Positions 63,903-64,000 of a stretch of 64,000 nucleotides of DNA are shown piece after piece. The stretch is from Dinoroseobacter sp049800835. Lineage in GTDB: Bacteria > Pseudomonadota > Alphaproteobacteria > Rhodobacterales > Rhodobacteraceae. The position numbers and the translations under genes are program-made. Position 1 is the first letter of the stretch; each line of letters begins with the position of its first letter. Location of the stretch: the NCBI RefSeq assembly GCF_049800835.1, contig NZ_JBNAFU010000013.1:1-64000 (forward strand), read 5' to 3'. The notes below the pieces were generated by a model. That model did no database searches. It worked only from the letters and a program-made list of their open reading frames with translations, and was not told where the DNA came from.

Positions 63903-63932
63903 AAAAAAAAGCGACGTCCCCAAGGACGCCGC
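63903..63932 (-). terminator. Rho-independent terminator for the gene at the right edge
   Basis: On the minus strand the stem GCGGCGTCC / GGACGTCGC (9 bp, one wobble, loop TTGG) is followed by eight T. It ends transcription coming from the right edge, 34 bp past the stop at 63966. Confidence 0.88.
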
Positions 63933-63965
63933 CGAGCACTGATAAAAATACGAGGTTGGGTTCGG

Positions 63966-64000
63966 TTACCCATCAATGATAGCGCGGAGACGCTCTTCGG
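63966..64000 (-). CDS. 3' end of a gene continuing beyond the window
   Basis: On the minus strand the last codons read EERLRAIIDG-stop and are followed at once by a strong terminator, so this is likely the end of a real gene. Too short to identify; other frames stop within this stretch or lack a following terminator signal in place. Confidence 0.4.
   Translation of the reverse strand, partial: EERLRAIIDG

Overview
The window is GC-rich chromosomal DNA from an alphaproteobacterium, most likely a member of the Rhodobacterales (Roseobacter group). The evidence is an rrn operon ordered 16S, tRNA-Ile, tRNA-Ala, 23S, 5S, tRNA-fMet; a RpoE-ChrR singlet-oxygen module divergent from a five-gene operon ordered as in Rhodobacter sphaeroides; three Hint-domain proteins; and two full CtrA boxes. 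No phage, insertion sequence, integrase or CRISPR array was found, so this looks like core chromosome with small lineage-specific insertions.

Layout. 1-6290: a complete rrn operon on the minus strand, with a candidate promoter and boxA at its right end. 6382-10251: NnrU-like protein, rpmJ, tRNA-Val, an N-formylglutamate amidohydrolase, a zinc-ribbon DinB and a degenerate Nudix protein. 10255-20769: a branched-chain-amino-acid-type ABC transporter flanked by a PaaK-like ligase and a long-chain acyl-CoA synthetase, which suggests uptake and CoA activation of a carboxylic acid. 20899-27353: a DUF3775 gene, then the SDR / DUF3833 / MFS / DUF1365 / FAD-oxidoreductase operon with a RpoE-type promoter, divergent from rpoE-chrR. 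27413-32489: a TetR regulator divergent from an RND pump, with two operator-like palindromes between them. 32493-34600: quinone oxidoreductase, COQ9, rpsU.

34683-43878: a first Hint protein, a Sel1 protein, an unusual membrane-bound winged-helix regulator, a HupE-type pair, Lrp with alanine dehydrogenase, MscS, MscL, GST, aspartate dehydrogenase and YtoQ. 43998-53685: pheT and pheS with three small genes on the opposite strand between them, two further Hint genes, rplT, rpmI and pyk. 53855-64000: a second N-formylglutamate amidohydrolase, DUF1244, two divergent unknown membrane proteins, a D-amino-acid transaminase with a VanX-type dipeptidase, two periplasmic proteins, accA, tRNA-Trp and two methyltransferase-like proteins.

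The least explained parts are: two small pilin-like membrane proteins that each have a full CtrA box (46997-47771); the periplasm-sensing regulator with a triple 11-bp-spaced repeat beside it (36565-37479); the divergent membrane pair at 54949-57701; the Hint genes next to rplT/pheS; and a 53-bp dispersed repeat present twice. All functional statements are read from sequence without database searches.
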